This document shows, one piece after another, positions 1 to 9,535 of a stretch of DNA of 64,000 nt. The DNA comes from Asticcacaulis sp. YBE204. Lineage in GTDB: Bacteria; Pseudomonadota; Alphaproteobacteria; Caulobacterales; Caulobacteraceae. The DNA lies in contig NZ_AWGF01000004.1 in the NCBI RefSeq assembly GCF_000495855.1, positions 434,001-498,000 on the forward strand, in the 5' to 3' direction. The notes below the pieces were generated by a model. It searched no databases. It worked only from the letters and a program-made list of their open reading frames with translations, and was not told the origin of the DNA. The stretch's first letter is position 1. Each line of letters opens with the position of its first letter. Made by a program: the position numbers and the translations under genes.

Positions 1-23
1 CGAAACGCGGGCCGTGCCTCTGT

Positions 24-689
24 TTACGATTGGCAGAAGCGCATGAAGCGGTCCTGTAAAGCCAGATCGGTTTTGAAGACACCGGTAAAGCGCGTGGTGA
101 CGGTGGTGACGTTCTTATGATGGACGCCACGGGTCGACATGCACTGATGCTCGGCGTCGATCAGGACGGCCACACCAAGAGGGCTGAGCGAATCGACCAG
201 AGCGTCGGCGATCTGCTTGGTCAGGGTTTCCTGCGTTTGCAGACGCTTGGAGAAGATTTCGACCACACGCGCGATTTTGGAAATACCGACGACCTTCGAG
301 GTCGGCATATAGGCGACATAGGCCTTGCCGAGGAACGCCGCCATATGGTGTTCGCAATGCGATTCGACGTCGATCTGGCGCAGCATGACCATGTCGTCAT
401 AGCCCTGCACGTCCTCAAACGTGCGCGACAGTTCCTTGGCCGGATCGGCCTGATAACCCTGGAACCATTCTTCGTAGGCTTCGACGACGCGCTTGGGGGT
501 GTCGATCAGCCCTTCGCGCGACGGGTCGTCACCGGCCCAGGCGAGCAGGGTCTTTACCGCTTCCATGGCCTGTGCCTTGGTCGGGCGCTCGACGTTCAGG
601 CTTTCGGAAAAGCCTTTGGAGCGGCTGGCGTTGAGGGCGGCAACTAGCGGATCGTTGGATTCGCGGTGTTCGGGTTCGAAACTGTCCAT
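24..689 (-). CDS. folE: GTP cyclohydrolase I
   Basis: Converts GTP to 7,8-dihydroneopterin triphosphate, the first step of tetrahydrofolate synthesis, in the cytoplasm. The 221-residue protein has the family's zinc and active-site motifs: SHCEHH at about 110-115 (Cys112) and HQCMSTRG at about 181-188 (Cys183). The N-terminal 35 residues are a low-conservation extension, usual for alphaproteobacterial versions. The ATG at 687-689 is the only good start. It diverges from cysS across a 230-bp gap. The folate genes folA and thyA lie 31 kb away, so this is not a folate operon. Assignment is firm. Confidence 0.96.
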   Translation of the reverse strand: MDSFEPEHRESNDPLVAALNASRSKGFSESLNVERPTKAQAMEAVKTLLAWAGDDPSREGLIDTPKRVVEAYEEWFQGYQADPAKELSRTFEDVQGYDDMVMLRQIDVESHCEHHMAAFLGKAYVAYMPTSKVVGISKIARVVEIFSKRLQTQETLTKQIADALVDSLSPLGVAVLIDAEHQCMSTRGVHHKNVTTVTTRFTGVFKTDLALQDRFMRFCQS

Positions 690-821
690 AATTCTCTACT
701 CTTCTCCGGAGGGCCGAGTGGCGCCGAAGCGAAGGCTCCGGAATGACGCGTGGCATCCCTCTTTGGCCTCTTGTATATGGGGCGAGACCGGGCCCTTAAT
801 TCGTGAACAGCTTACGAATAT

Positions 822-841
822 AACACGTTTTTGGACGTGTT
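822..841. promoter_or_regulatory. inverted repeat in the folE-cysS divergent intergenic region
   Basis: AACACGT and ACGTGTT form a 7-bp dyad around a TTTTGG loop, about 80 bp upstream of the cysS start. It could be an operator or a leader hairpin. No regulator for it is visible nearby. Confidence 0.3.
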
Positions 842-919
842 CCGGTGCATATTCGCTTGGTGGTAAGCCGCCGCAGCGTCTATATGGGGCAAAGCCTTAA
901 GAGTTCAACCGAAATCGTC

Positions 920-2311
920 ATGAAACTGAAGATCAACGACACGCTGAAGCGCGAAAAGACGGAATTCGTTCCGAAAAACCCCGAACGCGTGACGATGTAT
1001 GTCTGCGGCCCGACCGTCTATAATTACGCCCACATCGGTAATGCGCGACCTGTCGTGGTGTTCGACGTGCTGTTCCGGTTGCTGCGCGCCTTGTATGGTG
1101 AACAGCATGTCGTTTATGCGCGCAACATCACCGACGTCGACGACAAGATCAATCAGAAGGCCATTACTGAGGGCGTCGATATCGACATCATTACCTCGAA
1201 ATTCGCCGACATCTATAATGCCGACATGAAGGCGCTCGGGGCTCTGGAGCCGACGATTCAGCCGCGCGTGACGCAGAACATGAACGCCATCGTGGCGCAG
1301 ATCGCGGCGCTGATGCGCAACGGCCACGCCTATGCGGCGGAAGGCCATGTGCTGTTCGACGTCGAAAGCTACAAGGCCTATGGCTCGCTGTCGAACCGCT
1401 CGCTCGACGACATGATCGCCGGGGCGCGCGTCGAGGTGGCACCCTACAAAAAGAACCCGCAGGACTTCGTGCTGTGGAAGCCGTCGAAACCCGGCGAGCC
1501 GCGCTGGCCAAGCCCGTGGGGTGAGGGGCGTCCGGGCTGGCATATCGAATGCTCGGCCATGATCGAGGCCAATCTCGGCCTGCCGATCGATATCCACGGC
1601 GGCGGCCACGATCTGGTCTTCCCGCACCATGAGAACGAAATCGCGCAGGGCGTTTGCGCGCAACACGGTCATTCCCATAAGGAAGAGACCTATGCGCGCT
1701 ACTGGATGCACAACGGCTTCCTGACGATGGATTCCGAGAAGATGTCGAAATCGATCGGCAATGTGCAACTGGTGCATGAGCTGATCAAGCACTTCCCCGG
1801 CGAGGTGCTGCGCGTGGCCTTGTTATCGGCCCATTACCGCGCGCCGCTCGACTGGACGCATGACCTGCTGACCCAGACGCATAAGCGGTTGGATGGTTTG
1901 TACGGGGCCTTGCGCCGCACGGCGGATGTGGAAACCGTCGAGGCCGAGGTGCCGGAAGCGGTACTTGAGGCTCTGTGCGATGATCTGGCGACGCCGCGCG
2001 CTCTGGCGGAACTGTCGGCGCTGGCCAATGCGCTGGAAACGGCGGAGGCGGCGGATAAGCCGCGTCTGAAGGCGGAATTGCTGGCGGCGGGAGCGTTACT
2101 TGGGGTGCTGCAAGGCGATGCCGATGCGTGGTTCAAGGCCGGGGCCGACGACGACCTGACGGCAAAGGTCGAGGCGCTGCTAGTGGCGCGCAAGGATGCG
2201 CGGGCGGCGAAAAACTGGGCCGAGGCCGATCGCATCCGCGATGAACTGAACGCGCTGAATGTCGAGGTCATGGACGGCCCGACCGGCGCCACATGGAAGT
2301 TGAAGAACTAG
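920..2311 (+). CDS. cysS: cysteinyl-tRNA synthetase
   Basis: Class I aminoacyl-tRNA synthetase that charges tRNA-Cys. The HIGH-type signature HIGN is at residues 38-41 and the KMSKS loop lies in the segment SEKMSKSIGN. Zinc ligands include Cys29 (in YVCGPT), the Cys of WHIECSAM and the HHENE segment. The frame stays open upstream to 845, but the conserved protein begins MKLKIND, so the ATG at 920 is chosen, giving 463 residues, the usual family length. The C-terminal third (about 340-463) is the helical anticodon-binding region. A SRPBCC gene follows after 24 bp. Confidence 0.96.
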   Translation: MKLKINDTLKREKTEFVPKNPERVTMYVCGPTVYNYAHIGNARPVVVFDVLFRLLRALYGEQHVVYARNITDVDDKINQKAITEGVDIDIITSKFADIYNADMKALGALEPTIQPRVTQNMNAIVAQIAALMRNGHAYAAEGHVLFDVESYKAYGSLSNRSLDDMIAGARVEVAPYKKNPQDFVLWKPSKPGEPRWPSPWGEGRPGWHIECSAMIEANLGLPIDIHGGGHDLVFPHHENEIAQGVCAQHGHSHKEETYARYWMHNGFLTMDSEKMSKSIGNVQLVHELIKHFPGEVLRVALLSAHYRAPLDWTHDLLTQTHKRLDGLYGALRRTADVETVEAEVPEAVLEALCDDLATPRALAELSALANALETAEAADKPRLKAELLAAGALLGVLQGDADAWFKAGADDDLTAKVEALLVARKDARAAKNWAEADRIRDELNALNVEVMDGPTGATWKLKN

Positions 2312-2335
2312 GGAAACTAAAGGCAGGGGTGTAGC

Positions 2336-2773
2336 ATGGCCTTGAAGATTGAAAAACGCATCGGGATTTCGACGGCGGTGGACGTGCCGTATGAGATCAT
2401 GGCCGATATCAATAGCTGGCCGTCGTGGAGCCCGATCCATAAGTCCGCCGAAGGGACGCTGGGTTTCGGCGCGCCGGTAAAGTTCGAGGAATATTATGAA
2501 GGGCTGGGGACGTGGGAAGTCGCCGGTTTTGTCGATGACTGGACGCCGCTGTCGCACATCCATATCGGCGTGCCGAAAAAGTTCTACGAAGGGTCGCTAA
2601 TCCGCTTCTACGAGTTTGAAATCCTGTCGGATACGGCCTGTCACTTCACCATCGGCGCGCAGTTTTCGGGCTTTCTGTCCGAACGCGAAGGCAAGCGCTA
2701 TCGCAAGTTCCTGCGCGAGGGTTTCGAGAAATTCGCCGAGGCCTTGAAGGCGAAGGCCGAAGGGGCGATATAA
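2336..2773 (+). CDS. SRPBCC (polyketide cyclase/START-like) domain protein
   Basis: A 145-residue single-domain protein with the SRPBCC helix-grip pattern: an N-terminal strand (residues 1-15), the pair of short helices around DINSWPSWSPI (about 25-35), alternating strands, and a long C-terminal helix ending in FEKFAEALKAKAEG. The fold binds small hydrophobic ligands, but this member's ligand cannot be read from sequence. It starts 24 bp after cysS and may be co-transcribed. There is no signal peptide, so it is probably cytoplasmic. Confidence 0.75.
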   Translation: MALKIEKRIGISTAVDVPYEIMADINSWPSWSPIHKSAEGTLGFGAPVKFEEYYEGLGTWEVAGFVDDWTPLSHIHIGVPKKFYEGSLIRFYEFEILSDTACHFTIGAQFSGFLSEREGKRYRKFLREGFEKFAEALKAKAEGAI

Positions 2774-2780
2774 CGCTAAA

Positions 2781-2903
2781 TCCCCTCGCCCCGTTTACGG
2801 GGAGAGGGTTGGGGTGAGGGGGCAACGGTGCCTGCGACTCCCCCTCATCCGCCGCCAACCCTGCGGATTGGACGGCACCTTCTCCCCGGAGGGGCGAAGG
2901 GAA
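2781..2903. repeat. GC-rich double-hairpin intergenic repeat, type B (copy R1)
   Basis: Imperfect dyads rich in CCCCTC and GAGGGG fill the gap between the SRPBCC gene and the Fe-S scaffold gene. The left hairpin is CCCCG-TTTA-CGGGG (about 2789-2802) and the right is CTCCCCGGAGGGG (about 2882-2894). It shares its ends with copy R6 at 39330-39447. It ends about 8 bp before the downstream ATG, so that gene's ribosome binding site abuts the repeat. Confidence 0.75.
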
Positions 2904-2911
2904 AGTGGGCC

Positions 2912-3334
2912 ATGATCGACGAACTCTATTCCCGTGAAATTCTGCGCCGGACGACGCAGCTTCAGCACGTCGGGCGGCTCGAAACGCCCGACGGCAGCGC
3001 TGACCGTACGGCCAAGCTGTGTGGTTCGACCATCCACGTCGCGGTCAAACTCACCGACGATATCGTCACTGACTTCGCGCAGGAGGTCGAGGCCTGTGCC
3101 CTGGGTCAGGCCGCCGCCGCCATTCTCAGCCAGTCGGTCGTCGGTGCCTCGCGCGCCGAGATTGTCGCTGCGCGCGATAGTATGAAACACATGCTCAAGG
3201 GCGAGGATTACGCCTATCCGGAGCGCTTCGCCGACTTCGCCATCCTTAAATCGGTCAAGGATTTCCCGGCCCGCCACGCCTCGACGCTACTGGCGCTGGA
3301 AGCTACGGTCGAAGCGATGAGCAAGGCAAACTGA
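2912..3334 (+). CDS. iron-sulfur cluster assembly scaffold protein (NifU N-terminal/IscU family)
   Basis: A 140-residue IscU/SufU-type scaffold that would hold a nascent Fe-S cluster for transfer. Two of the three cluster cysteines are present: Cys37 (KLCGST) and Cys62 (EACALG). At the usual third position the text is PARHASTLL, where IscU has PARHKCTLL, so that cysteine is missing. The frame is open back to 2828 but that part lies in a repeat; the ATG at 2912 gives the family start MIDELYSREIL. The downstream gene on the other strand ends exactly where this one does. Confidence 0.8.
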   Translation: MIDELYSREILRRTTQLQHVGRLETPDGSADRTAKLCGSTIHVAVKLTDDIVTDFAQEVEACALGQAAAAILSQSVVGASRAEIVAARDSMKHMLKGEDYAYPERFADFAILKSVKDFPARHASTLLALEATVEAMSKAN

Positions 3335-4060
3335 CTATTCCACCGTCGCGACCAGCGGCAGCCAGCGCGGGGTCGGGGCGTCTTCGAAGCGTTTGATCTG
3401 ATCGTAACGGCGCAGGATTTCTGGCGTAAGGCGGTAAGCCTCGGTCAGGCTATTGAATTCACATTCTCCCGCTTCGGGTTTGAATTCAGGCAATTCCAGA
3501 GGTTCGATGTCTTCGCTGGCCGACGCGCTGGTGTCCGTGCCGGCATCGACCGGTTGCGGCTCGAAATAGCTGACGGGGCGGCGCGCGACCTCAAGGTCGT
3601 CGCAATCGAGGCTCAGATAATCGACCTTTACCGTCTGGCCCGGCGTAAAGGTCGCGCCGTGCGCAAAGCGGATGACGGAATAGACGGACCTGTCGGGCGT
3701 ACGCGACAGGTTCATGCCGACGATCCAGTAGTCATGACGCTCGGCATTGGTCTCGGCAATGACGGGTACGAAGGCGTGATAGGTCACGCCGGCCATATAG
3801 GATTTGCTGTCTGACAACAGATTATAGAGGGTGGCCACGTTTTCGCCTGCGCCCTTGACCAGTTCTATACGCATCAGTTGAGAGTCGGTGGGTGTGTCTT
3901 CGGCCCGGACGGCAGCGAAGGTGATATGTTTGAAATTTCCGAACGGTCCGGCCTTTTCCATATCCGGCCCGACGACCGACCTGTCCATGGCGGCTTCTTC
4001 TACAGGTTTTGAGCAGGCCGTCAGGGCCAGTAGGCCCGCCACGATAATCAAACGTTTCAT
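3335..4060 (-). CDS. predicted lipoprotein of unknown function
   Basis: A 241-residue protein with a signal peptide ending in the lipobox LTAC (Cys18), so it should be lipidated and membrane-anchored. Starting at the ATG at 4058-4060 puts the signal at the N-terminus. The 35-residue upstream extension (to 4165) would bury it and is rejected. The mature part is polar and ends in a region rich in Pro, Glu and Cys (GECEFNSLTEAYRL). I recognise no catalytic motif. It runs divergent from yidD and convergent, with no gap, to the Fe-S scaffold gene. Confidence 0.8.
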   Translation of the reverse strand: MKRLIIVAGLLALTACSKPVEEAAMDRSVVGPDMEKAGPFGNFKHITFAAVRAEDTPTDSQLMRIELVKGAGENVATLYNLLSDSKSYMAGVTYHAFVPVIAETNAERHDYWIVGMNLSRTPDRSVYSVIRFAHGATFTPGQTVKVDYLSLDCDDLEVARRPVSYFEPQPVDAGTDTSASASEDIEPLELPEFKPEAGECEFNSLTEAYRLTPEILRRYDQIKRFEDAPTPRWLPLVATVE

Positions 4061-4200
4061 ATTACCCCTCTTGATTTCACGTTTCTGTGATTTCGATGTG
4101 ATAATGACGTGATGTCTTTTTTGTGGCATACTTTTTCGATTGCCTTGGGCGCGCAAATATCCCAAACACTGTCGTAGTTTACGCCAAAAGGTATTGCGCG

Positions 4201-4437
4201 ATGAGCGGCATCTATGCCAAGGCCGTCATGACGGGGCTCAGGGCCTATAAGCTGACCCTGTCGCCGTTTATCGGGCAGGCCTGCCGGTTTTTACCGACCT
4301 GTTCGGAATATACGGCACAGGCCATGATCGTCCACGGCCCGGTAAAAGGGTCATGGATGGGCGTTAAACGGATTTGCCGGTGTCGTCCCGGCGGCGGTCA
4401 CGGATACGATCCGGTCCCACCAAAAGACGCGAAATAA
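4201..4437 (+). CDS. yidD: membrane protein insertion efficiency factor YidD
   Basis: A 78-residue YidD (DUF37) protein, thought to sit at the inner face of the membrane and help YidC-dependent insertion. The family signature is clear: RAYKLTLSP, the cysteine-rich CRFLPTCSEYTAQA, then HGPVKGSWMGVKRICRCRP with the GGGHGYDPVP tail. The ATG at 4201 gives the usual short form; the longer open frame from 4123 has no homology-like start. It lies 82 bp upstream of thrS. The yidC gene is not in the window. Confidence 0.93.
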   Translation: MSGIYAKAVMTGLRAYKLTLSPFIGQACRFLPTCSEYTAQAMIVHGPVKGSWMGVKRICRCRPGGGHGYDPVPPKDAK

Positions 4438-4519
4438 ACCGCCGGCGCCTGTCGTAGGGGCGCGGCTTACATAAACGCTCTGGCCTGTTGTAGGGGCTGA
4501 GCAAACCGAGAGAAGTAAC

Positions 4520-6445
4520 ATGATAGACCTTACGTTCCCCGACGGCGCTGTTCGATCCTATGAGCCGGGGACCACCGGCCGGGCTGTGGCGGAGGGTCTG
4601 TCGAAATCGCTGGCCAAGAAGGCCGTGCTGATCAAGCTCGACGGCGAACTTTACGACTACGACCGCCCGATCGACCAAAGCGCCGCCATCGAAATCCTGA
4701 CGCGCGACGCGCCGGAAATGCTTGAGGTCATCCGCCATGACGCCGCGCACCTGCTGGCCGAGGCCGTGCAGGAGCTGTTTCCCGGCACGCAGGTGACCAT
4801 CGGTCCGGCGATCGAAGACGGCTTCTATTACGACTTCGCCCGCGACGAGCCGTTCTCGCTCGACGATCTGCCGAAGATCGAAAAGAAGATGAAGGAAATC
4901 GTCGACCGCGACGAGAAGATCGTGCGTGAGGTCTGGGACCGCGCCGAGGCCATCAAACATTTCGAGGAAATCGGCGAGCACTACAAGGCCGAGATCATAC
5001 GCGACCTGCCGGGCACGGAAACCATCACCGTCTACCGCCACGGCGACACGTGGAAAGACCTGTGCCGCGGGCCGCACCTGCCGTCCTCGCGCTTTGTGGG
5101 CAAGGCGTTCAAACTGACCAAGCTGGCCGGGGCCTACTGGCGTGGCGATCAGAACAATGCGCAGCTTCAGCGCATCTACGGCACGGCCTGGGCCTCGGAA
5201 GAGGATTTGCAGGCCTATGTGACGCGTCTGGAAGAGGCCGAAAAGCGCGACCACCGCAAGCTGGGCCGCCAGATGAACCTGTTCCATATGCAGGAAGAGG
5301 GCCGGGGCATGGTCTTCTGGCACCCGCACGGCTGGACGCTGTGGCGGACGCTGGAGGCCTATATGCGCCGCCGTCTCGACGCCGCCGGCTATACTGAAGT
5401 CAAGACGCCGCAGGTGCTGGACCGCACCTTCTGGGAAAAGTCCGGCCACTGGGACAAGTACCGTCCGAACATGTTCGTCTGCGAGACGGTCGAGGGCGAA
5501 ACCCTGTCGCTCAAGCCGATGAACTGCCCCGGTCACGTGCAGATATTCAAGGTCGGTCTGCGCTCCTATAAGGAACTGCCGATCCGCATGGCCGAATTCG
5601 GTGCCTGTCACCGCTACGAACCGTCGGGATCCCTGCACGGCCTGATGCGTGTGCGCGGCTTCACGCAGGACGACGCCCACATCTTCTGCCGCGAAGACCA
5701 GATCGTCGAAGAGACGGCGGCCTTCATTCGCCTGTGCCGTCAGGTCCATGCCGATCTCGACATGCAGGCCGAATATGTGGCGTTGGCCACCCGCCCGGAA
5801 CAGCGCGCGGGCTCCGACGAGTTCTGGGACAAGGCTGAGACTCAGATGCTGGAGGCCGCCCGCGCCGCCGGGGTCGAACCCGTCATCGCCGAGGGCGACG
5901 GGGCCTTCTATGCGCCGAAGCTCGATTTCGTCGTGCGCGACGCCATCGGCCGACAGTGGACGTGCGGCACGATCCAGCTCGACTACGTCCTGCCGGAACG
6001 TCTCAATGCGGAATATGTCGCCGAAGACGGCTCGCGTCAGCGTCCGGTAATGCTACACCGCGCCATTTTAGGCTCGTTCGAGCGCTTTATCGGCATCATG
6101 ATCGAAAATTATGGGGGTAAGTTCCCGCTTTGGTTGGCTCCGGTGCAGGTTGTGGTTGCGCCGATCACCTCAGATGCTAATGATTATGCACAACAGGTTG
6201 CGGCAAAATTGCGCGCCAGCGGTATCAGGGTTGACACCGACCTGCGGAATGAGAAGATAAATTATAAGATCCGGGAACATTCGCTGGCCAAGGTGCCGGT
6301 GATCGCCGTCGTCGGACGAAAAGAAGCGGAAAGTGGCGAGGTGGCCCTGCGTTATCTGGGTCAAGAGGGACAGAGTGTACTGACGATCGCCGAAGCGGTC
6401 GCCCGATTGAGTGACGAGTGCTTACCCCCCGATCTGAAGACCTGA
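4520..6445 (+). CDS. thrS: threonyl-tRNA synthetase
   Basis: Class II synthetase that charges tRNA-Thr and edits mischarged Ser-tRNA. Domain order fits a full-length bacterial enzyme of 641 residues: a TGS domain (about 1-62), the editing domain with [11 protein letters not shown] (about 73-83) and the LCRGPHLPS cysteine motif, the catalytic core with zinc ligands in MNCPGHV, in [16 protein letters not shown] and in [12 protein letters not shown], and an anticodon-binding domain from about 540. The ATG at 4520 follows a GAGAAG-type ribosome binding site. A glycosyltransferase gene starts 24 bp downstream. Confidence 0.97.
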   Translation: MIDLTFPDGAVRSYEPGTTGRAVAEGLSKSLAKKAVLIKLDGELYDYDRPIDQSAAIEILTRDAPEMLEVIRHDAAHLLAEAVQELFPGTQVTIGPAIEDGFYYDFARDEPFSLDDLPKIEKKMKEIVDRDEKIVREVWDRAEAIKHFEEIGEHYKAEIIRDLPGTETITVYRHGDTWKDLCRGPHLPSSRFVGKAFKLTKLAGAYWRGDQNNAQLQRIYGTAWASEEDLQAYVTRLEEAEKRDHRKLGRQMNLFHMQEEGRGMVFWHPHGWTLWRTLEAYMRRRLDAAGYTEVKTPQVLDRTFWEKSGHWDKYRPNMFVCETVEGETLSLKPMNCPGHVQIFKVGLRSYKELPIRMAEFGACHRYEPSGSLHGLMRVRGFTQDDAHIFCREDQIVEETAAFIRLCRQVHADLDMQAEYVALATRPEQRAGSDEFWDKAETQMLEAARAAGVEPVIAEGDGAFYAPKLDFVVRDAIGRQWTCGTIQLDYVLPERLNAEYVAEDGSRQRPVMLHRAILGSFERFIGIMIENYGGKFPLWLAPVQVVVAPITSDANDYAQQVAAKLRASGIRVDTDLRNEKINYKIREHSLAKVPVIAVVGRKEAESGEVALRYLGQEGQSVLTIAEAVARLSDECLPPDLKT

Positions 6446-6469
6446 TGCCATTTTAAAAAGTCGATTTTG

Positions 6470-7465
6470 ATGCAGCATTCCCTTCCGCCCTCTATCCGTG
6501 ATTTGCTCAAGGCGCAACGATTGGCGTCGGAAGAAGCGGTTGATCTGGTTAAGGGAATCGAGACGACGATCGCGCCGAGGCATACCCGTGGCGTGACGGT
6601 TATCATGATCGCCTATCACACCGGCAAGGTGCTGTTCGACAGCATCGATCGTGTCATGGCCGAGCCCAGCGTCCAGCAGCTGATCCTCATCGATAACGGC
6701 TCGCCCGAACGCACGGCGGAAATGCTGCGCGAACTGGATCAGTCCTACGAGCGGTTCCTGCTGGTGCAGGGGCATGGCAATATCGGTTTTGCGCGCGCCG
6801 CCAATCTGGGGGCGCAACTGGCCGCGCAGCCCTGGCTGGTGTTCCTCAACCCCGATGCGCGCCTCTGCGACGGGGCGGTCGAGGCGATGGTCGAAACGGC
6901 GCTGAACCACCCCCGGCCCTGTCTGGTGGGGGCGCGCGTGCTCAACACGGACCTGACCGAGCAACGCGGCGCACGGCGCGGTGAAGTGACACCGGTAACC
7001 ACGCTGGTGTCATTATTGAAACTGTCACGCTTTTTGCCGTTCCTCAAGGCTTACGAAATCCATCAGGAAGGTCAGGACTTGCCCGAAAACCCGATCCCCG
7101 TGCCGGCGATTTCGGGTGCCTGTTTTACCATGGCGCGGGCCGATTTCCTGCATATGGGCGGGTTCGATACGCGTTTCTTCCTGCACGTCGAGGATATCGA
7201 CCTGTGCTGGCGTATCCGCAAGCAGGGCGGCACGGTCTTGTTCCATCCCAAGGCCGAGGTTGTCCACGAAGGTCACACCTCGCGCGTCGAGCCGATCTTC
7301 GTTGAGATGAACAAGGGGCTGGGGCTGGTCTACTACTTCCGCAAGCGCGCGGATACGGTGTGGCGAAAGACCTATGTCTGGGCGCTGGCACCGCTGATCA
7401 TCGGAGTGTCGGTGCTGCGCGCCTCGCTGCGCAAGCGCCTCAAGGACGACGACGATATTATTTAA
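6470..7465 (+). CDS. family 2 glycosyltransferase (rhamnosyltransferase-like)
   Basis: A 331-residue GT-A fold transferase. A short N-terminal extension precedes the Rossmann-like start VTVIMIAYHTG (about 42-52). Then come IDNGSPE, the GNIGFARAANLG segment, the metal-binding FLNPDAR motif and the later HVEDIDLCWRIRKQGG motif, all typical of rhamnosyltransferase-like GT2 enzymes. The donor and acceptor cannot be told; polysaccharide or glycolipid synthesis is likely. It begins 24 bp after thrS and no other polysaccharide genes are adjacent. ATG at 6470 is preferred over the TTG just before it. Confidence 0.85.
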   Translation: MQHSLPPSIRDLLKAQRLASEEAVDLVKGIETTIAPRHTRGVTVIMIAYHTGKVLFDSIDRVMAEPSVQQLILIDNGSPERTAEMLRELDQSYERFLLVQGHGNIGFARAANLGAQLAAQPWLVFLNPDARLCDGAVEAMVETALNHPRPCLVGARVLNTDLTEQRGARRGEVTPVTTLVSLLKLSRFLPFLKAYEIHQEGQDLPENPIPVPAISGACFTMARADFLHMGGFDTRFFLHVEDIDLCWRIRKQGGTVLFHPKAEVVHEGHTSRVEPIFVEMNKGLGLVYYFRKRADTVWRKTYVWALAPLIIGVSVLRASLRKRLKDDDDII

Positions 7466-7474
7466 GCTCGGTCT

Positions 7475-8395
7475 CTAGCGCCCGCCGACGTTGACTTCGC
7501 CGGACCCCAGCACCTTTTTCTGTACCGAGCCCGTGGCGCGGGCGACATAGATGTCGCCGGAACCGACGATGGCGGCTTCGACCCGCTGAGCTTCGCCGCC
7601 AAAATGGACGTCGCCCGATCCGGCAATGGCGATCTCGAGCTTCTGGGCGCGACCGCGCGCGATGGTCACGTCTCCGGACCCGGCCAGACTGATCTCGACG
7701 GGCCCGTTGACCGAGGCGATGGCCATGTCGCCGGAACCGGCCTGGGCTGCCGACAGGCCTTCGGCGATAGGGCCCGTGGAAATATCGCCCGATCCCGACT
7801 GCGAGACCTTGAGGCTGCGTAAAGGTCCGGTGGCGATGTCGCCCGACCCGCCGCTGACGATTTCGGTGCGTCCGGCATTGGGCAGGAAGATATTGCCCGA
7901 TCCGGTGGACAGGAGCTTGAGATCACCGCGCACCGGCCCCAGACGCCAGTCGCCGCAACCGTGGACGCTGAGTTTCAGATTACCGGTCTCATTGAGGGTG
8001 CCGTAGACGGCGCCGTGACTGACGATTTCGACGTTTTCAGGCGTATAGACATAGATGATCGGAAGGTCGCCGAGATTGACCTGCCCCATCCCCGAAACCC
8101 TTACCGTGGTGACGTTCTTGTCGGCAAAATTGAAGGCGAAGATATTGGTCGTCTCACCGCAGGACTGATTGCGGGCCGGCACATTGCCGTTGATGCGGAC
8201 GGTGTTGTTCTGACGCGCGATGGTCACCTGCGGCATGGCGCGCGCGCCAGCCTTGACGCGGACATCGACGTCGGTACGAGGTTGCGCGATGACGATGACG
8301 CGCGCGGCGACGTTTTTCAACTCGACGCGATCCTCACCGGCCTGAGCCGCCAGCGGCAGGGTCAGCAGAGCAAAAAAGGGCAGGGATACGCGCAT
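7475..8395 (-). CDS. secreted DUF2807 (GIN domain) protein with GSGD repeats
   Basis: A 306-residue exported protein with an N-terminal signal peptide ending AAQA at about residue 19. From about residue 160 on, the motif GSGD or GSGN recurs every 19-21 residues (at least seven times). This is the hallmark of the DUF2807/GIN right-handed beta-helix, in which each repeat is one coil. The two halves differ: residues 20-150 are less repetitive and contain two cysteines. Family members are envelope-associated with no established biochemical role. It is convergent with the glycosyltransferase gene, 9 bp apart. Confidence 0.85.
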   Translation of the reverse strand: MRVSLPFFALLTLPLAAQAGEDRVELKNVAARVIVIAQPRTDVDVRVKAGARAMPQVTIARQNNTVRINGNVPARNQSCGETTNIFAFNFADKNVTTVRVSGMGQVNLGDLPIIYVYTPENVEIVSHGAVYGTLNETGNLKLSVHGCGDWRLGPVRGDLKLLSTGSGNIFLPNAGRTEIVSGGSGDIATGPLRSLKVSQSGSGDISTGPIAEGLSAAQAGSGDMAIASVNGPVEISLAGSGDVTIARGRAQKLEIAIAGSGDVHFGGEAQRVEAAIVGSGDIYVARATGSVQKKVLGSGEVNVGGR

Positions 8396-8536
8396 GGTTA
8401 TAGTTTATCCACCAATCATTGCCCGTAAAATCACGCAACTGAGCCTGTGGGTCAAATTAAACCTCTGTCATGAAGCGTATTTAACATTGTTACATTTGAG
8501 TCATGCGGAGATGTTTTCTGTACGCACGGAACCGTC

Positions 8537-9502
8537 TTATCCGTTGTACAAACCGCGATTTTTGGCGAAGGCGAGGAACAGGTCGCCCCATTGAGCCTTG
8601 GGGTATCTGAGGCCGAATCCGTGGCCGCCGTCGGGATAAAGATGGGTTTCGACGGCCACGCCTGCCTTGCGCAGGGCGGCACGCAGACGCAGACTGTTCT
8701 CGACCGGTACGGTCTTGTCGTCCTCGGCATGGACGATGAAGGCGGGTGGGGTCTCGGCCGTGACCTGCTCGTCGGTCGAATAAAGGGCCAGTTTCGCCTC
8801 GTCGGCATTGGCGCCGATCAGATTGTCGCGCGAACCGGTGTGGGTGATGCCGGGGCGCATGGAAACCACCGGGTAGATCGGTGCAAACAGGGCCGGACGG
8901 GCATCCAGCGCATCGGCGGCGTCGCCTGCCGGATAGACATTGGCGGCGTAGCGCGTGGCCAGTGAACAGCACAGGTGCCCGCCGGCGCTGAACCCCATAG
9001 CGCCGACCCTGACCGGGTCCACGCCGTAGGTCCTGGCATGGGCGCGGATCAGACGGATGGCGCGCTGGGCGTCGGCTAAAGGGGCATCGGCCTGATTGGC
9101 CCAGCCTTCGGCAGGCATACGGTAGAACAGCACGAAGGCGGTGATACCGGCGGCGGCGAGATAACGGGCGATATAGTGGCCTTCGTTGTCGATCGAGACG
9201 ATGCGGTAGCCGCCGCCAGGAATGATCAGCATGGCACCGCCGTTCGGATTCTTCGGTCGGTACACCGCCATGCGTGGATTTACGATGCCGGAGGTGCGGC
9301 GCATGGGCGGCTCGCCCGAAGCCGGGGAGGTTTCGCTGAGGGCCGGGTTGAGCCGTCCCGCCGGTCCCTTGGGCCACAGGTCGATATATTCGGTCGTGTC
9401 GGGCAGGGGCATGACCTCCTGCGGCGTCACGGCGCGGGCCGATCCCGCGGCAGCGGCCGTGATCAGGCCTGCGGACAAAAGCGTGCGACGATCAATGGTC
9501 AT
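8537..9502 (-). CDS. Tat-exported alpha/beta hydrolase (esterase family)
   Basis: A 321-residue exported hydrolase. The N-terminus IDRRTLLSAGL followed by a small-residue stretch and SARA is a twin-arginine signal. The fold shows the oxyanion motif IPGGGYR (about 94-100), the nucleophile elbow GFSAGG (Ser172), an acid in HAEDDKTVP and the histidine of DGGHGFG. It resembles acetyl-xylan or carbohydrate esterases of the BD-FAE/dienelactone hydrolase group. The substrate is unknown. The start at 9502 puts the Tat motif at the N-terminus; 29 extra upstream codons are rejected. Confidence 0.85.
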   Translation of the reverse strand: MTIDRRTLLSAGLITAAAAGSARAVTPQEVMPLPDTTEYIDLWPKGPAGRLNPALSETSPASGEPPMRRTSGIVNPRMAVYRPKNPNGGAMLIIPGGGYRIVSIDNEGHYIARYLAAAGITAFVLFYRMPAEGWANQADAPLADAQRAIRLIRAHARTYGVDPVRVGAMGFSAGGHLCCSLATRYAANVYPAGDAADALDARPALFAPIYPVVSMRPGITHTGSRDNLIGANADEAKLALYSTDEQVTAETPPAFIVHAEDDKTVPVENSLRLRAALRKAGVAVETHLYPDGGHGFGLRYPKAQWGDLFLAFAKNRGLYNG

Positions 9503-9535
9503 GGCGTTTCCCTGTATATTTAGAGAAAGCTTAAA

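Noticed and set aside
4438..4519. T-box or attenuator in front of thrS
   Set aside because: The 82-bp gap is too short and shows no terminator hairpin or threonine-rich leader. Two short GTAGGGGC-like repeats are present but not convincing.
7475..8000. Regularly spaced short repeats that look CRISPR-like
   Set aside because: They are in frame and encode the GSGD coils of the DUF2807 protein; the spacing of 57-63 bp fits codons, and there are no cas genes.
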